The notes: generated from the sequence alone by a model not told the origin. A DNA stretch of 64,000 nt from Burkholderiales bacterium PBB2 (GCA_002255955.1 NKIM01000022.1:25523-89522), one strand, 5' to 3'; counted from the stretch's first letter, positions 51,210-61,551 are shown. Made by a program: numbers and translations.

Positions 51210-54044
51210 ATGCACATGCCCACTCGTTTCCGTGTTTCGGCCCTGTTGCTGGCTTGCAGCCTGGTGTGGATGCCGGTTCAGCTGGCCTCGGCCCAGATTG
51301 CGGCCCCTGCGGCCAAGGTCATCAAGGCCGGCAAGGCTGCCAAGCCCGTGCCCGTGCCAGTGCCTGCGGCCCGGGCTGCAGCGCCGGCCGCGGTGGTGCA
51401 AGCCGAGCTGGTGCGCGAGCTCGGTGGCATCGAGGAGTACCGCCTGCCCAATGGCTTGCAGATCCTGCTCTTCCCCGACGAGGCGCAGAGCACGACCACG
51501 GTCAACATCACCTATCGCGTGGGCAGCCGCCACGAAAGCCAGGGCGAGTTCGGCATGGCGCATTTGCTGGAGCATCTGGTCTTCAAGGGCACGCCCACGC
51601 ACCGCGACATTCCCGGTGCCTTCGCCGAGCGTGGCGTGCGTTTCAACGGCACCACCACCAGCGACCGCACCAATTACTTCGCCTCTTTCAATGCCAACGA
51701 GAACACCCTGGCCTATGTGCTGGGCCTGGAGGCGGACCGCATGGTCAACAGCTTCATCGCCAAGTCCGACCTGGACAAGGAGATGAGCGTGGTGCGCAAT
51801 GAGTTCGAGCGCGGCGAGACCGAGCCCATGCAGGTTTTGTTCAAGCGCGTGCAATCGGTGGCCTACGACTGGCACCCGTACGGCAACTCCACCATCGGCC
51901 CCAAGAGCGACATCGAGAACGTGCCGATCGAGCGCCTGCAGGCTTTCTACAAGCGCTTCTACCGGCCCGACAACGCCACGGTGCTGGTGGCCGGGCGTTT
52001 CGACAAGAAGGCGGTGCTGCAGCGCATTGCCGCGCAGTTCGGCCCGCTGGTCAAACCGGCGCAAGCCCTGCCTGTGCTGTACACCGAAGAGCCGGCCCAG
52101 GACGGGGAGCGCACGGTCACTGTGCGTCGCGTCGGCGGCCAGCCCACGGTGCTGGCTTACTACCATGTGCCGGCCATTTCGCATGCCGATTCGGCGCCGC
52201 TGCTGGTGCTCAGCCTGCTGATGTCCATGCCGCCCAGCGGCCAGCTCTACAAGGAACTGGTAGAGAGCAAGCTGGCCATCAACGCCGGCCTGTTCGGCCT
52301 GGGGCAGGCGGCGCCTGGTGGCATCTCGGCCATGGCCATTCCGGCCGCGCAGGCCGATACCGAGAAGGTGGAGAAGCTGCTGCTCGATCTGGTCGAAGGC
52401 CGGGCCGGCAAGCCTTTTGAGGAGAGCGAGTTGCAGCGCGTGCGCGAGGTGGCGCTGAACTCCTACCGCCAGCAGATGAAGAACCCCGAGGCCTTGATCC
52501 AGCAGATCTCCAGCCTGCTGGGTGCCGGCGATTGGCGCTTGCTGTTCCAGCTGATGGAAGACCTGCCGCGCGTGACCCTGGCCGATGTGGAACGGGTGCG
52601 CAAGGCCTATCTGCAGCCGGCCAACCGCACCTTGGGCCGCTTTGTGCCGTCCAAGGAGGTCACCCGCGTGGAGATTCCGGCCGCACCGCCGCTCGACCAG
52701 CGCCTGGCCGAGCTCAAGGGCCCGCCCAAGGTGGAGGATGGCGAGCGCTTCGACCCCACGCCCGAGCATCTGGCCGAGCGCACGCGGCGCACCGTGTTGC
52801 CCAGCGGCATCGAGCTGCAGACCCTGGCCAAGCGCACCCGTGGCAACGCGGTTCACCTGCAGCTGCAGCTGCGCTGGGGCGAGCGCGAGCCCACCTTTGC
52901 CCGGCGCGGCACCGGCTGGGTCGGTGAGTTGATGTTTGAAGGCAGCCAGGGCCTGGACAAGCAGGCGCTGCAGGACCGACTGATCCGCCTCAAGGCCGGC
53001 CTGTCCATCGGCGGTGCCGACCAGGGCGCCACCATCAACCTCACGGCCGAGAAGGACAGCCTGCTCGAAGCCCTGGCCATCGTGGCCGATCTGCTTCAGC
53101 GGCCGCTGCTGCCGGCCGACGCCTTCGAGCGCGTGGTCAAACGCCATGTCGCCGCGCTGGAGGGCTCGCGCCAGGAGCTGGAAACCCTGCGCCAGGAAGC
53201 CACCCGCGAGCACTACAACTTTGCCCTCGGCGTGGTGCAAGGCCACCCGGACTACCAGCTCAGCGTCAACCAGCGCCTGGCCGAGGTGAAGGCGATTCGC
53301 CTCGAGGATGTGCGCAGCTTCCACAGCGACTACTGGTCGGCCAACGAGGCGCGCGTCACCGCGGTCGGCGCTCTGCCCGAAGGCCTGGATGCGGCGGTCG
53401 AGCAGCTGTTTGGCAGCTGGAAGAAGCCTTCTGCCGCACGTTTTGTGCGTTATGAAGGCCGGCATGTGGACATCCCGGCCGCCCGCTTTGACGTCAAGGC
53501 CAAGGACAAGGCCAATGCGATTGTGCGCATGCGCCTGGAGTTCCCGCTCAACGAGCTGGACCCGGATTACTTCCCCCTGATGCTGGCCACCCAGGTCTTT
53601 GGCGCCGGTGGCATGGAAAGCCGGCTGGCCGCGCGCGTGCGCCAGCAGGAAGGCCTGAGCTACGGCATCGGCGCCTCGCTGGGCGTGCCGCGCTGGGGCA
53701 ATGACGCCACCCTGTCCATCGGCGGCAGCTTCGCGCCGCAGAACCGCGACAAGGTGCTGGCCCTGGTGGACGAAGAGCTGGCCCGCATGGCGAGCGAAGG
53801 CATCAGCGAGGCCGAGCTGGCGCGCGCCAAGAAGGATGTGCTGGAAGCGCGCCAGCAAAGCCGCAGCGATGACGGCCAGCTGACCGCCTCGCTGAGCCAT
53901 CTGGCCGAGCGCGGCGAGGGCTGGGCCGCCGTGGCCCAGCGCGAGGCGCAGATCCGCGCTGTCACGCTGGAGCAGGTCAACGCCGCCTGGGCCCGCCACA
54001 TCCGCCGCGAGCGCTTTGTGGTGTCCACGGCCGGCGATTTTTGA
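51210..54044 (+). CDS. M16-family zinc metallopeptidase (insulinase-like, periplasmic)
   Basis: 944-residue exported peptidase with two M16 halves. A signal peptide (SALLLACSLVWMPVQLASAQ) and an Ala/Lys/Pro linker precede the catalytic half. The inverted zinc motif H-x-x-E-H is His118-Leu-Leu-Glu121-His122 in GMAHLLEHLVFKGT, with the third ligand in MSVVRNEFERGE. FNGTTTSDRTNYF is also typical. The second half (from about residue 525) keeps the fold but has no zinc site, as in pitrilysin-type pairs. It probably degrades peptides in the periplasm. ATG 51210 was chosen for the signal peptide. Confidence 0.92.
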   Translation: MHMPTRFRVSALLLACSLVWMPVQLASAQIAAPAAKVIKAGKAAKPVPVPVPAARAAAPAAVVQAELVRELGGIEEYRLPNGLQILLFPDEAQSTTTVNITYRVGSRHESQGEFGMAHLLEHLVFKGTPTHRDIPGAFAERGVRFNGTTTSDRTNYFASFNANENTLAYVLGLEADRMVNSFIAKSDLDKEMSVVRNEFERGETEPMQVLFKRVQSVAYDWHPYGNSTIGPKSDIENVPIERLQAFYKRFYRPDNATVLVAGRFDKKAVLQRIAAQFGPLVKPAQALPVLYTEEPAQDGERTVTVRRVGGQPTVLAYYHVPAISHADSAPLLVLSLLMSMPPSGQLYKELVESKLAINAGLFGLGQAAPGGISAMAIPAAQADTEKVEKLLLDLVEGRAGKPFEESELQRVREVALNSYRQQMKNPEALIQQISSLLGAGDWRLLFQLMEDLPRVTLADVERVRKAYLQPANRTLGRFVPSKEVTRVEIPAAPPLDQRLAELKGPPKVEDGERFDPTPEHLAERTRRTVLPSGIELQTLAKRTRGNAVHLQLQLRWGEREPTFARRGTGWVGELMFEGSQGLDKQALQDRLIRLKAGLSIGGADQGATINLTAEKDSLLEALAIVADLLQRPLLPADAFERVVKRHVAALEGSRQELETLRQEATREHYNFALGVVQGHPDYQLSVNQRLAEVKAIRLEDVRSFHSDYWSANEARVTAVGALPEGLDAAVEQLFGSWKKPSAARFVRYEGRHVDIPAARFDVKAKDKANAIVRMRLEFPLNELDPDYFPLMLATQVFGAGGMESRLAARVRQQEGLSYGIGASLGVPRWGNDATLSIGGSFAPQNRDKVLALVDEELARMASEGISEAELARAKKDVLEARQQSRSDDGQLTASLSHLAERGEGWAAVAQREAQIRAVTLEQVNAAWARHIRRERFVVSTAGDF

Positions 54045-54048
54045 CGGC

Positions 54049-54984
54049 TCAGAACCAGGGCTTCAGTCGTTCGGGGTAGTCGCGCGGCAGGATGTGGCCG
54101 CCGGGGAAACGCAGATGCTGCTTGGCGGCGCCGGGCATCGCTTCGAACAAGGCCTGGTTCTGCGCGGCGCTGGCGTATTCGTCATCCTCGGCGCTGAGCA
54201 GCCAGAGCTTTTTCTTGCCCGCGAGTCCGGCGAGAAAGCGCTGCGGTGACACGGCGGCCACCTTGTCGTCCAGATGCGGCGGCACGAGGGCAGCCACCGC
54301 CGTGATGCGCGGCTCCAGGCTGCCCAGAATCAGCGCCATCTGCCCGCCCATGCTGTAGCCGGTGAGCTGCACGCGGCGGGCGTCGATCTGCGCCTGCGGT
54401 AGCAGCCAGTCCAGCAGCAGGCGGTAGTCCTTGATGCTGTCGATGATCATCTGCTCATAGGGCTCGCGCCGGCCCCACAGGTCCATGTCGCGCATCAGAT
54501 CAAGCACGCTGTGGTCGAGGTTCTTGCGCTCGCCATGGCGGCGCGCATCCAGGGCCAGCACGGCATAGCCTTGTTTCAAGGCCTGCTCGGTGACGAGGTG
54601 GGTGTGTTCCAGGGTTTCGCCGCCCTTGTAGTTCGATGTCCACCAGCGCATATGGCTGCGCCCCAACCCGTGCATGGCGATCAGCAGCGGAAACGGCGCT
54701 TTCGCCTGCGCCGGATCGCTGGGGTATTGGAGTCGGCCGTTGACGGCGGCGCCGTCGAAGCTGTTGAAGCGGACCTCGTAGCCGTGTCGGCCCAGGTCTT
54801 TCAGCGTCGGCGTGAAGGCGGCCGGCGCGCTGTAGCGGTAGCGCGCCTGCATCTGCTCGGGCGAGATTTGATAGGGCTTGAGCGCAAAGATGCCCCACCA
54901 CAGCGCAGCCGTGGCAGCGATGAGGCCGAGGATGGCAACCATGATGTTGATGCGAGCTTTGTTCTTCCAGATGGGTGTCTTCAT
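54049..54984 (-). CDS. Membrane-anchored alpha/beta hydrolase
   Basis: 311 residues: an N-terminal membrane helix (INIMVAILGLIAATAALWWGIFAL) followed by an alpha/beta-hydrolase domain. LLIAMHGLGRSHMRWW forms the oxyanion region, GYSMGGQMAL holds the nucleophile Ser, LLSAEDDEYASA the catalytic Asp, and FPGGHILPRDYPERL the His. The domain resembles dienelactone-hydrolase/prolyl-oligopeptidase-like esterases. Its cellular substrate is unknown. Start ATG 54984 is preferred to an upstream in-frame codon. It converges with the M16 gene. Confidence 0.85.
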   Translation of the reverse strand: MKTPIWKNKARINIMVAILGLIAATAALWWGIFALKPYQISPEQMQARYRYSAPAAFTPTLKDLGRHGYEVRFNSFDGAAVNGRLQYPSDPAQAKAPFPLLIAMHGLGRSHMRWWTSNYKGGETLEHTHLVTEQALKQGYAVLALDARRHGERKNLDHSVLDLMRDMDLWGRREPYEQMIIDSIKDYRLLLDWLLPQAQIDARRVQLTGYSMGGQMALILGSLEPRITAVAALVPPHLDDKVAAVSPQRFLAGLAGKKKLWLLSAEDDEYASAAQNQALFEAMPGAAKQHLRFPGGHILPRDYPERLKPWF

Positions 54985-55120
54985 GAGCGGTGAGCTGCCA
55001 AGGCCCCTGTGGGCCGGGACGGCAAGGCTAAGTGTCCGCGTGTGAAGCATCTGTGAGCTCGGTGGGGGGGCGGCGCTGATGCCAGCGCGCCCCCGCTCGG
55101 CGACATGACGCAGGGTGGGG

Positions 55121-55387
55121 TCAGCGCCTGCGCCGCTGCCACAGCGCGAGCAGGGTGCCCAGCCCCGCCAGGGCCAGGCCCAGCAGGCTGCCGGTGATCA
55201 GGGCCACGCTGAGCATGGAGTCGCCGCTGCCCGGAGTGCGCGGCAGCAGCTCGAGGATCAGCACGCTGATCGGCCACATGCCGGCCGCCAGCAGCCATGC
55301 TGCCAGTGGGTGCAGGCCGCGTCGCAGCAGCCAGCTGGGGGCCATCAAGCAGGCCAGGGCCAGGGCAGCAAGGAGGAGAAAAACCAT
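55121..55387 (-). CDS. Small hydrophobic membrane protein of unknown function
   Basis: 88 residues with three hydrophobic stretches (MVFLLLAALALACLMAP, AAWLLAAGMWPISVLILELL, SVALITGSLLGLALAGLGTLLAL) and a basic C-terminus (WQRRRR). It lies 38 bp downstream of the histidine kinase gene in the same direction, which suggests it belongs to that operon. No family recognised. Confidence 0.6.
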   Translation of the reverse strand: MVFLLLAALALACLMAPSWLLRRGLHPLAAWLLAAGMWPISVLILELLPRTPGSGDSMLSVALITGSLLGLALAGLGTLLALWQRRRR

Positions 55388-55425
55388 GGTTGTCGGGGGA
55401 AGGCAGGCAAGCCGGCGTGTCGGGC

Positions 55426-56790
55426 TCAGACGATGGTAGCCCCGTCCGCCCGATCCGTCCTACCTTCAGTCTGCGCCGTTCTCGCCGCGTCCATCAGGCT
55501 GACCGTGGTCCAGCCCGAGGCGTGCTGCAGCTCCAGCCTCAGGCCATGGCGCTCCGCCAGGCGGCGCACGATGGACAGGCCCAGGCCCAGGCCGGCGCTG
55601 CCTTCGCCCTTGAGGCCGGGCTGGCGGCCGGCCGCGTCGGCACCCAGCAGGGCCTCGGGCGGCGCGGCGCTGGCATTGGCGATGCTCAGGTGCTGCGCAT
55701 CGGCGCTGATGCGGATCTGCGGCGTTTGCCGGTGGGCCAGGGCGTTGCCGAGCAGATTGGCCAGCAGCAGCTGGGTCAGGGCCGGTGGCCACTGGCGAGT
55801 GAGGGCGGGCGGCACCTCGAGTTCCAGCTCGATGCCTTGCTGATCCAGCAAGGGGGCGTGGGCCAGCACCAGCTGTTCGATCTGGGGCAGCAGGGCCAGC
55901 GGCTCGGCCTGACCCGAGACCGTGCTCGGCTTCGGGCTCGGGCTGGCTTCGCGGGACAGGGCCAGCAGCAGTTCCACCGTCTGCTGCAGCTGCCAGAGGG
56001 CGGCGCGCATGGAGTTGAGCGTGGCGCTCTGCGCTGGCGGCAAGCCCTGGCCGGCCAGGCGCTCGCAGGCCAGGCTCAGCACCGCCAGCGGTGTGCGCAG
56101 CTCGTGGCTGGCATCGCGGCTGAAGGCCTGTTCGCGGGCGATGAAGTCGCGCGTGCGCTGGTTCTGCTGAGCCAGATGGGCTGCCAGCAGGCCCACTTCG
56201 TCGTCGCCGTAACGCGCCGCCAGATCGGTGGGCAATTGCTCCGGTCGGCTCTGCGCGACCGTTTGTGCCAGCCGGGCCAGCGGCGCGCTGGTGCGGCGCG
56301 CCAGCCACCAGCCCAGGCCCAGGGCCAGCAGGGCCAGGCCGCCGCCCCAGGCGCCCAGCCAGACCAGCAGCTGCCGGCGCATGGGCCGCACGATCAGCTG
56401 GCCGCTGACCTCGGCCACCAGCAGACCACGGTCTTCGGGCAGGGGCCAGAGGTGGTAGTGGCGGCCTTGCTCGCCGCTAAGTTCGCGGGACCGGGGCTCG
56501 CGCAGGCGCGCCCGCGCCAGGTCCTCGGGCAGGGCCTGGCCAGGCTGGTACAGGCGGATGAAGTCCTGCGCCGGCTCGCGCCAGCCCTGGCCGGCGCGCA
56601 GGCTGATGTCTTGGCGTTGGGCTTCCTGGCGCAGGGCGCTGTCGAAGAACTGGTCTTCGACGGTGTAGACAAAAGCCATGGCAAAGAGGCCGAACAGCGC
56701 GCTGACCAGTACGGTGTAGCCGGTGAAGGCCAGCATCAGGCGCTGCCGCAGGCGCGCGCGGTAGTCGCGGGTGTGGAGGCTCAGGCTCAT
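55426..56790 (-). CDS. OmpR-class sensor histidine kinase
   Basis: 454 residues. Two membrane helices (about 18-42 and 141-163) bracket a ~100-residue periplasmic sensor with no recognised domain, then HAMP-like and HisKA regions. The phosphoacceptor is His229 in FSRDASHELRTPLAVL. The ATPase domain has LLLANLLGNALAHR (N box) and GSAGLGLGLSIVRRLAERHG (G2 box). The regulator gene upstream ends 4 bp inside this gene (ATGA). The signal is unknown. Confidence 0.92.
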   Translation of the reverse strand: MSLSLHTRDYRARLRQRLMLAFTGYTVLVSALFGLFAMAFVYTVEDQFFDSALRQEAQRQDISLRAGQGWREPAQDFIRLYQPGQALPEDLARARLREPRSRELSGEQGRHYHLWPLPEDRGLLVAEVSGQLIVRPMRRQLLVWLGAWGGGLALLALGLGWWLARRTSAPLARLAQTVAQSRPEQLPTDLAARYGDDEVGLLAAHLAQQNQRTRDFIAREQAFSRDASHELRTPLAVLSLACERLAGQGLPPAQSATLNSMRAALWQLQQTVELLLALSREASPSPKPSTVSGQAEPLALLPQIEQLVLAHAPLLDQQGIELELEVPPALTRQWPPALTQLLLANLLGNALAHRQTPQIRISADAQHLSIANASAAPPEALLGADAAGRQPGLKGEGSAGLGLGLSIVRRLAERHGLRLELQHASGWTTVSLMDAARTAQTEGRTDRADGATIV

Positions 56791-57482
56791 GCGGAAAGGT
56801 CCAGGCGCAGGCCGACACTGTGCACGGTCTTGACCAGGCTTTGCGCCGGTCCCAGGGCCTGGCGCAGGGTGTAGAGGTGGCTGCGCAGGGCGTCGGATTC
56901 GGGCGGCTCGTCGGCCCAGAGGGTGTGCTGCAGCTCAGTGCGGCTGAGCGTGCGCGGGTGCGCCTCGGCCAGGGCCAACAGCAGACGGTAGGCCTGGCGG
57001 GGCAAGGGCGGCAAGACCTGACCCGCGATGCGCACCTCGGCGCTGCGCCGGTCGATTTGAAGCGGGCCGTGCTGCAGCAGCGGGCTGCGGCCCAGCTCGC
57101 AGCGCCGGGACAGGGCCTGGCAACGCCAGAGCAGTTCCTCGCCGGCAAAGGGCTTGAGCAGGTAATCGTCGGCGCCGGCGGCGAAGCCCTGGCCCTTGTC
57201 GGTCAGGCTGTCGCGCGCGGTCAGCATCAGCACCGGGATGTGGCGATCGGCCTGCTCGCGCAGGCGCTGGCAGACCTGCAGCCCGTCGAGGCCGGGCAGG
57301 CCCAGGTCCAGCAGCAGCACGTCGGGCGGCTGCTCCAGAGCCAGCTGCAGGCCCAGGCGGCCGTCGCTGGCTTCTTCGACGCGCCAGCCGGCCGCTTGCA
57401 GCAGCAAGGCGATCTGGGCGCGCAGCGGCGCGTGGTCTTCGACCACGAGGATGCGCAGAGGCTGGCTGGGCGTCGTCGTCAT
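56787..57482 (-). CDS. OmpR-family response regulator
   Basis: 231 residues: receiver domain with phosphoacceptor Asp59 in VLLLDLGLPGLDG, conserved ED near position 15 and Lys in YLLKPFAGEEL, then an OmpR/PhoB winged-helix DNA-binding domain (LPRQAYRLLLALAEAHPRTLSRTEL, DALRSHLYTLRQAL, VHSVGLRLDL). It forms a two-component pair with the coupled kinase gene. The neighbouring DJ-1-like gene upstream is close (17 bp) and may share the transcript. Confidence 0.93.
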   Translation of the reverse strand: MTTTPSQPLRILVVEDHAPLRAQIALLLQAAGWRVEEASDGRLGLQLALEQPPDVLLLDLGLPGLDGLQVCQRLREQADRHIPVLMLTARDSLTDKGQGFAAGADDYLLKPFAGEELLWRCQALSRRCELGRSPLLQHGPLQIDRRSAEVRIAGQVLPPLPRQAYRLLLALAEAHPRTLSRTELQHTLWADEPPESDALRSHLYTLRQALGPAQSLVKTVHSVGLRLDLSA

Positions 57483-57499
57483 GGGGCCTTGCTGCTCGA

Positions 57500-58573
57500 T
57501 CAGGGTTGGTGGTGAATGACGGTGGCCAGTGATTGCTTCGCGTCCTGGATGCTCAGGCCCAGACGTTCATGCTTGAAATGCGGCTCGGCCAGGCGCATCA
57601 GCGAGAGCGCCTGTCGGCGCGTTGCATCATCGCCGGCACTCTTGAACTGGTAGACGCCCAGCATGGCGATCAGCTCCATTTTGTAGGCCTTGGCATCGGC
57701 GGCCAACTGCGCCTGCACAGCGGCCTGCTCGCCCTCCAGCCAGCGCTGGGCCAGGCTCATGGTGGCTTCGTCGCGGAAGGGCAGGCGAGCCTTGGGCTCC
57801 TGGCCCAGGGCGCGCAGCACAGCCTCGGTCATGGCGGTGGTGGAGAAGGGGTTCTGGCCGGTGATCAGGCGGCCGTCCACCACCACCTTGGGCATCATCA
57901 GCGAGGCTTCGTCCCAGCGCGCGCCCTGGGCCTTGAGCTTGTCTTCCAGCAGCCAGGGGAACTGTGCCGCCCACTTCTTGCCGAAGGCGGCTTCTTCCTC
58001 ATTGCTGAAACCGGTCAGGCGGCGGCCGGCGATCAGGGGCTGGCCATCGGCGCGCCGCACCTCGGCCAGGGCAGCCGGGCCGTGGCAGACGGCGGCGATC
58101 ACGCCGCCCTGGGCGTCCATCTCGCGCAGCAGCGTCTGCAGGCCGGGGTCTTTGGGCAGATCGAACATGGCGCCCTTGCCGCCCATGACCAGCACGGCGC
58201 GGTAGTCGCTGGCCTTCAGTTCGGCGGTGCTGCGGGTTTGCTTCAGGGCGGCCAGGGCTTGCGGGTCGGCGGCCAGGCGGCTGTTGTAATCGTCCGCCGG
58301 GTCGTAGCGGTCGGCCTCGACGGCGCCGCCCTTGGGGCTGGCGACCTCGACGCTGAGGCCGTTGGCACGCAGCAGCAGCCAGGCCTGGGCGAACTCGTCC
58401 ATCTCGAAGCCGGGCCGGGTCTTGCCTTGGTCGCGGCCTTCACCGCTGACGACGATCAGGACCTTGCTGCTCGCGGGCGTGGCCAGGGCGGGGCTCCAGC
58501 TGGCGGCCGCCAGCAGGGCTGTGAAGGCGGTGAGTGCCGTGCTGAGACGGCGCAGGAAACGGGGCGTTTTCAT
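57500..58573 (-). CDS. Exported DJ-1/PfpI-family (type 1 glutamine amidotransferase-like) protein
   Basis: 357 residues. A signal peptide (TALTAFTALLAAASWSPALATP) precedes a DJ-1/PfpI domain with an elbow Cys163-His164 in IAAVCHGPAALAE. Upstream acidic residues resemble the Hsp31/HchA group (KTRPGFEMDEFAQAWLLLRANG). FSNEEEAAFGKKWAAQFPWLLEDKLKAQGA and VVDGRLITGQNPFSTTAMTEAVL are Hsp31-like. About 100 residues follow the usual domain end, helical and of unknown role. A chaperone or glyoxalase/deglycase-type activity in the periplasm is possible but unproven. Confidence 0.85.
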   Translation of the reverse strand: MKTPRFLRRLSTALTAFTALLAAASWSPALATPASSKVLIVVSGEGRDQGKTRPGFEMDEFAQAWLLLRANGLSVEVASPKGGAVEADRYDPADDYNSRLAADPQALAALKQTRSTAELKASDYRAVLVMGGKGAMFDLPKDPGLQTLLREMDAQGGVIAAVCHGPAALAEVRRADGQPLIAGRRLTGFSNEEEAAFGKKWAAQFPWLLEDKLKAQGARWDEASLMMPKVVVDGRLITGQNPFSTTAMTEAVLRALGQEPKARLPFRDEATMSLAQRWLEGEQAAVQAQLAADAKAYKMELIAMLGVYQFKSAGDDATRRQALSLMRLAEPHFKHERLGLSIQDAKQSLATVIHHQP

Positions 58574-58633
58574 TCGGGGATCTCCAGAGCTTCAGGGTGA
58601 ACCCAGTCTAGAAATCCCCGTGTGAAGCCGATG

Positions 58634-60655
58634 TCAAGCCATGCCCTGATGCCTCAGCAAGGCATCGATCTGCGGCTCGCGGCCGCGGAAGGCCTTGAAG
58701 CTGTCCATGGCCGGCCGTGAGCCGCCGACTTCCAGGATGTTCTGCAGATAGCGGCGGCCGGTGTCGGCGTTGAACACGCCTTCCACCTCGAAGGCGCTCC
58801 AGGCATCGGCGCTGAGCAGTTCCGCCCATTTGTAGCTGTAGTAGCCGGCCGAGTAGCCGCCTGCGAAGATGTGCGAGAAGCTGTGCTGGCTGCGGTTGAA
58901 GTCGGGCGACTTCATCACCGCCACTTCGCTGCGCACCTCGTTGAGTACGGACTGGATCTGCGCCGCGCTGCCGGTCTCGGCATGCAGGCGCATGTCAAAC
59001 AGGGCGAACTCGATCTGGCGCAGGGTCTGCATGCCGCTCTGGAAGTTCTTGGCCGCCAGCATCTTGTCGAAGAGCTCGCGCGGCAGGGGCTCGCCGCTGT
59101 CCACATGGGCGGTCAGCTGCTGCAGCACCTCCCATTCCCAGCAGAAGTTTTCCATGAACTGACTGGGCAGCTCGACGGCATCCCACTCGACACCGGAGAT
59201 GCCCGAGACGCCCAGCTCGTCCACCTGGGTCAGCAGGTGGTGCAGGCCGTGGCCGAACTCGTGGAACAGGGTGGTGACGTCGTCATGCGTCAGCAGCGCC
59301 GGTCGATCACCCGCTGGCTGCGTGAAGTTGCAGACCAGCTGGGCCACTGGTGTTTGCTGCGTGCCCTCGGGTCGGGCCCAGCGGCTGCGCACCTCGTCCA
59401 TCCAGGCGCCGGGACGCTTGCCCGGGCGGGCGTAGAGGTCGAGGTAGAACTGGCCGACCAGGGCGCCATTCCGCTCCAAACGGTAGAACTTGACGGACTC
59501 GTGCCAGACCTCGGCGGCCTGCTCGCGGATCGTCACCTGGAACAGGCGCTCGATGATGCTGAACAGGCCGGCCAGCACGCGCGGCACCGGGAAGTACTGG
59601 CGCACCGCTTCGTCGCTGAAGGCGTAGCGCGCTTCCTTGAGCTTCTCGGAGGCGTAGGCCGTGTCCCAGGCCTGCAGCTCGGCCAGGCCCAGCTCGCGGG
59701 CCGCGAACTCGCGCAGTTCGGCCAGGTCCTTCTCGGCAAAGGGGCGAGCGCGGCGGGCCAGGTCACGCAGGAAATCGAGCACCTGCTGCGGCGAATCGGC
59801 CATCTTGGCGGCCAGTGAGGCCTCGGCGAAATTGGCAAAGCCCAGCAGCGCGGCCTCTTCCTGGCGCAGTTGCAGCAGCTCTTGCATGACGGCGCTGTTG
59901 TCCTGCTCGGGCTTGTCGCCCAGCTCGCTGGCGCGGGTGACGTAGGCGGTGTAGAGCCGCTGGCGTAGGCCGCGGTGGCTGCCGTACTGCATGACGGGCA
60001 GGTAACTGGGGAAATGCAGGGTGAGCTTGAAACCTTCCTTGCCTTCGGCCTCGGCGGCGGCCCGGGCGGCTTGCACAGCGTCGGCCGGCACGCCGGTCAT
60101 CTCGTCCGCGCTGGCGTAGTAGGCATAGCCGTCGGTGGCGTCCAGCACATGCTCGGAGAAGGTCTGGGCCAGCTCGGCGCTGCGCTCCTGGATGGCGGCG
60201 AAGCGGGTCTTGGCCTCGCCCTGCAGTTCGGCGCCGGAGAGCACGAAGTCACGCAGCCAGAGCTTGAGCGCCTGCTGGCGCGCCGGGTTCAGCGTGGCCG
60301 CGGACGGGCTGGCGGCGATGGCCTTGTACTTGGCGTAGAGGCGCTCGTCCGAACCCTGGCGGGTGAAGAACTCGGTGACGGCCGGCAGGGCGGCGTTGTA
60401 GGCCTCGCGCAGCTCGGGCGTGTTGGCCACGGCATTGAGGTGGCCGACGGCGCCCCAGGCGGCGCCCAGGCGCTCGGTGGCCACACCGAGGCTGGCGGAC
60501 AAGGCCTCGTAGTCGGCCGGCGTGGCTTCCGAGGTGGCCAGGGTCAGGGCGGCATCGGCCTCTTTCAGCAACTGCTCGACCGCCGGGGCGATGTGCTCGG
60601 GGCGGATGCTGGCGAAGGCCGGCAGGGCGGCGGTGGACAGGAGCGGATTGCTCAT
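58634..60655 (-). CDS. prlC: Oligopeptidase A (M3 metallopeptidase)
   Basis: 673-residue cytosolic zinc peptidase of the thimet oligopeptidase family, which breaks down short peptides including cleaved signal peptides. The zinc-binding HEFGH begins at His465 in [15 protein letters not shown], with the downstream Glu ligand in [54 protein letters not shown] is the substrate-binding C-terminal signature. The gene starts inside the folD stop (ATGA), so the two are translationally coupled. Confidence 0.94.
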   Translation of the reverse strand: MSNPLLSTAALPAFASIRPEHIAPAVEQLLKEADAALTLATSEATPADYEALSASLGVATERLGAAWGAVGHLNAVANTPELREAYNAALPAVTEFFTRQGSDERLYAKYKAIAASPSAATLNPARQQALKLWLRDFVLSGAELQGEAKTRFAAIQERSAELAQTFSEHVLDATDGYAYYASADEMTGVPADAVQAARAAAEAEGKEGFKLTLHFPSYLPVMQYGSHRGLRQRLYTAYVTRASELGDKPEQDNSAVMQELLQLRQEEAALLGFANFAEASLAAKMADSPQQVLDFLRDLARRARPFAEKDLAELREFAARELGLAELQAWDTAYASEKLKEARYAFSDEAVRQYFPVPRVLAGLFSIIERLFQVTIREQAAEVWHESVKFYRLERNGALVGQFYLDLYARPGKRPGAWMDEVRSRWARPEGTQQTPVAQLVCNFTQPAGDRPALLTHDDVTTLFHEFGHGLHHLLTQVDELGVSGISGVEWDAVELPSQFMENFCWEWEVLQQLTAHVDSGEPLPRELFDKMLAAKNFQSGMQTLRQIEFALFDMRLHAETGSAAQIQSVLNEVRSEVAVMKSPDFNRSQHSFSHIFAGGYSAGYYSYKWAELLSADAWSAFEVEGVFNADTGRRYLQNILEVGGSRPAMDSFKAFRGREPQIDALLRHQGMA

Positions 60656-61530
60656 ACGGCGCCTGCGGCTTGGGCGGCAGCGGCGGCGCGTTCGGCCGAC
60701 TCGAGGGTGTTGACCAGCAGCATGGTGATGGTCATGGGGCCGACGCCACCGGGCACTGGGGTGATCCAGCCGGCCACGTCCTTGACGCCCGCGAAATCGA
60801 CGTCGCCGCAGAGCTTGCCTTCGTCGTTGCGGTTCATGCCCACATCGATGACCACGGCGCCGGGTTTGACCATGTCGGCGCTCAGCACATCGCGTTTGCC
60901 CACGGCGGCCACGACGATGTCGGCCTGGCGGGTGTGCTGGGCCAGATCGGCGGTGCCGCTGTGGCAGACCGTCACGGTGGCATTGGCCTGCAGCAGCATC
61001 ATGGCCATGGGCTTGCCGACGATGTTGGAGCGGCCGATCACCACGGCATGCTTGCCGCGCAGGTCCTTCATGCCGATGCTTTCCAGCATCTTCATGCAGC
61101 CATAGGGCGTGCAGGCCTTGAAGCCGGTCTCACCCACCATCAGCGCACCGGCGCTCTCGATCGCGAAGCCGTCCACGTCCTTGGCCGGCGAGATGGCCTC
61201 GATGACCTTGTGGTCGTCGATGTGCTTGGGCAGGGGCAGCTGCACCAGGATGCCGTGAATGGCGGGGTCCTTGTTCAGGGCCTCGACGCGGGCCAGCAGT
61301 TCGGCTTCGGTCATGGTCGCTTCGTACTTTTCCAGCACCGAGTGCAGGCCGGCATCGGCGCAGGCCTTGACCTTGTTGCGCACATAGACCTGGGAGGCCG
61401 GGTTGTCGCCCACCAGCACCACGGCCAGGCCCGGCTTCAAGCCCTGGGCCGTCAGCGCCGCGGCGCGTTGCGCCACCTCGGCGCGGACTTGTTGGGACAG
61501 GGCGTTGCCGTCGATCAGTTGGGCGGTCAT
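60652..61530 (-). CDS. folD: Methylenetetrahydrofolate dehydrogenase/cyclohydrolase
   Basis: 292-residue bifunctional enzyme that interconverts methylene-, methenyl- and formyl-tetrahydrofolate with [18 protein letters not shown] holds the catalytic Lys and Tyr context. [14 protein letters not shown] and PAKDVDGF are signature segments, [16 protein letters not shown] is the Rossmann loop, and [22 protein letters not shown] the C-terminal signature. The extra ~8 residues are an Ala-rich tail. The start is ATG 61530; longer in-frame sequence is not conserved. It lies downstream of the FixJ-like regulator, separated from it by a hairpin. Confidence 0.95.
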   Translation of the reverse strand: MTAQLIDGNALSQQVRAEVAQRAAALTAQGLKPGLAVVLVGDNPASQVYVRNKVKACADAGLHSVLEKYEATMTEAELLARVEALNKDPAIHGILVQLPLPKHIDDHKVIEAISPAKDVDGFAIESAGALMVGETGFKACTPYGCMKMLESIGMKDLRGKHAVVIGRSNIVGKPMAMMLLQANATVTVCHSGTADLAQHTRQADIVVAAVGKRDVLSADMVKPGAVVIDVGMNRNDEGKLCGDVDFAGVKDVAGWITPVPGGVGPMTITMLLVNTLESAERAAAAAQAAGAV

Positions 61531-61551
61531 GTTTGTGCTTCCAGAAATGCA

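Noticed and set aside
51072..53999. A 975-residue open frame on the minus strand
   Set aside because: Antisense of the M16 peptidase with typical artefact composition.
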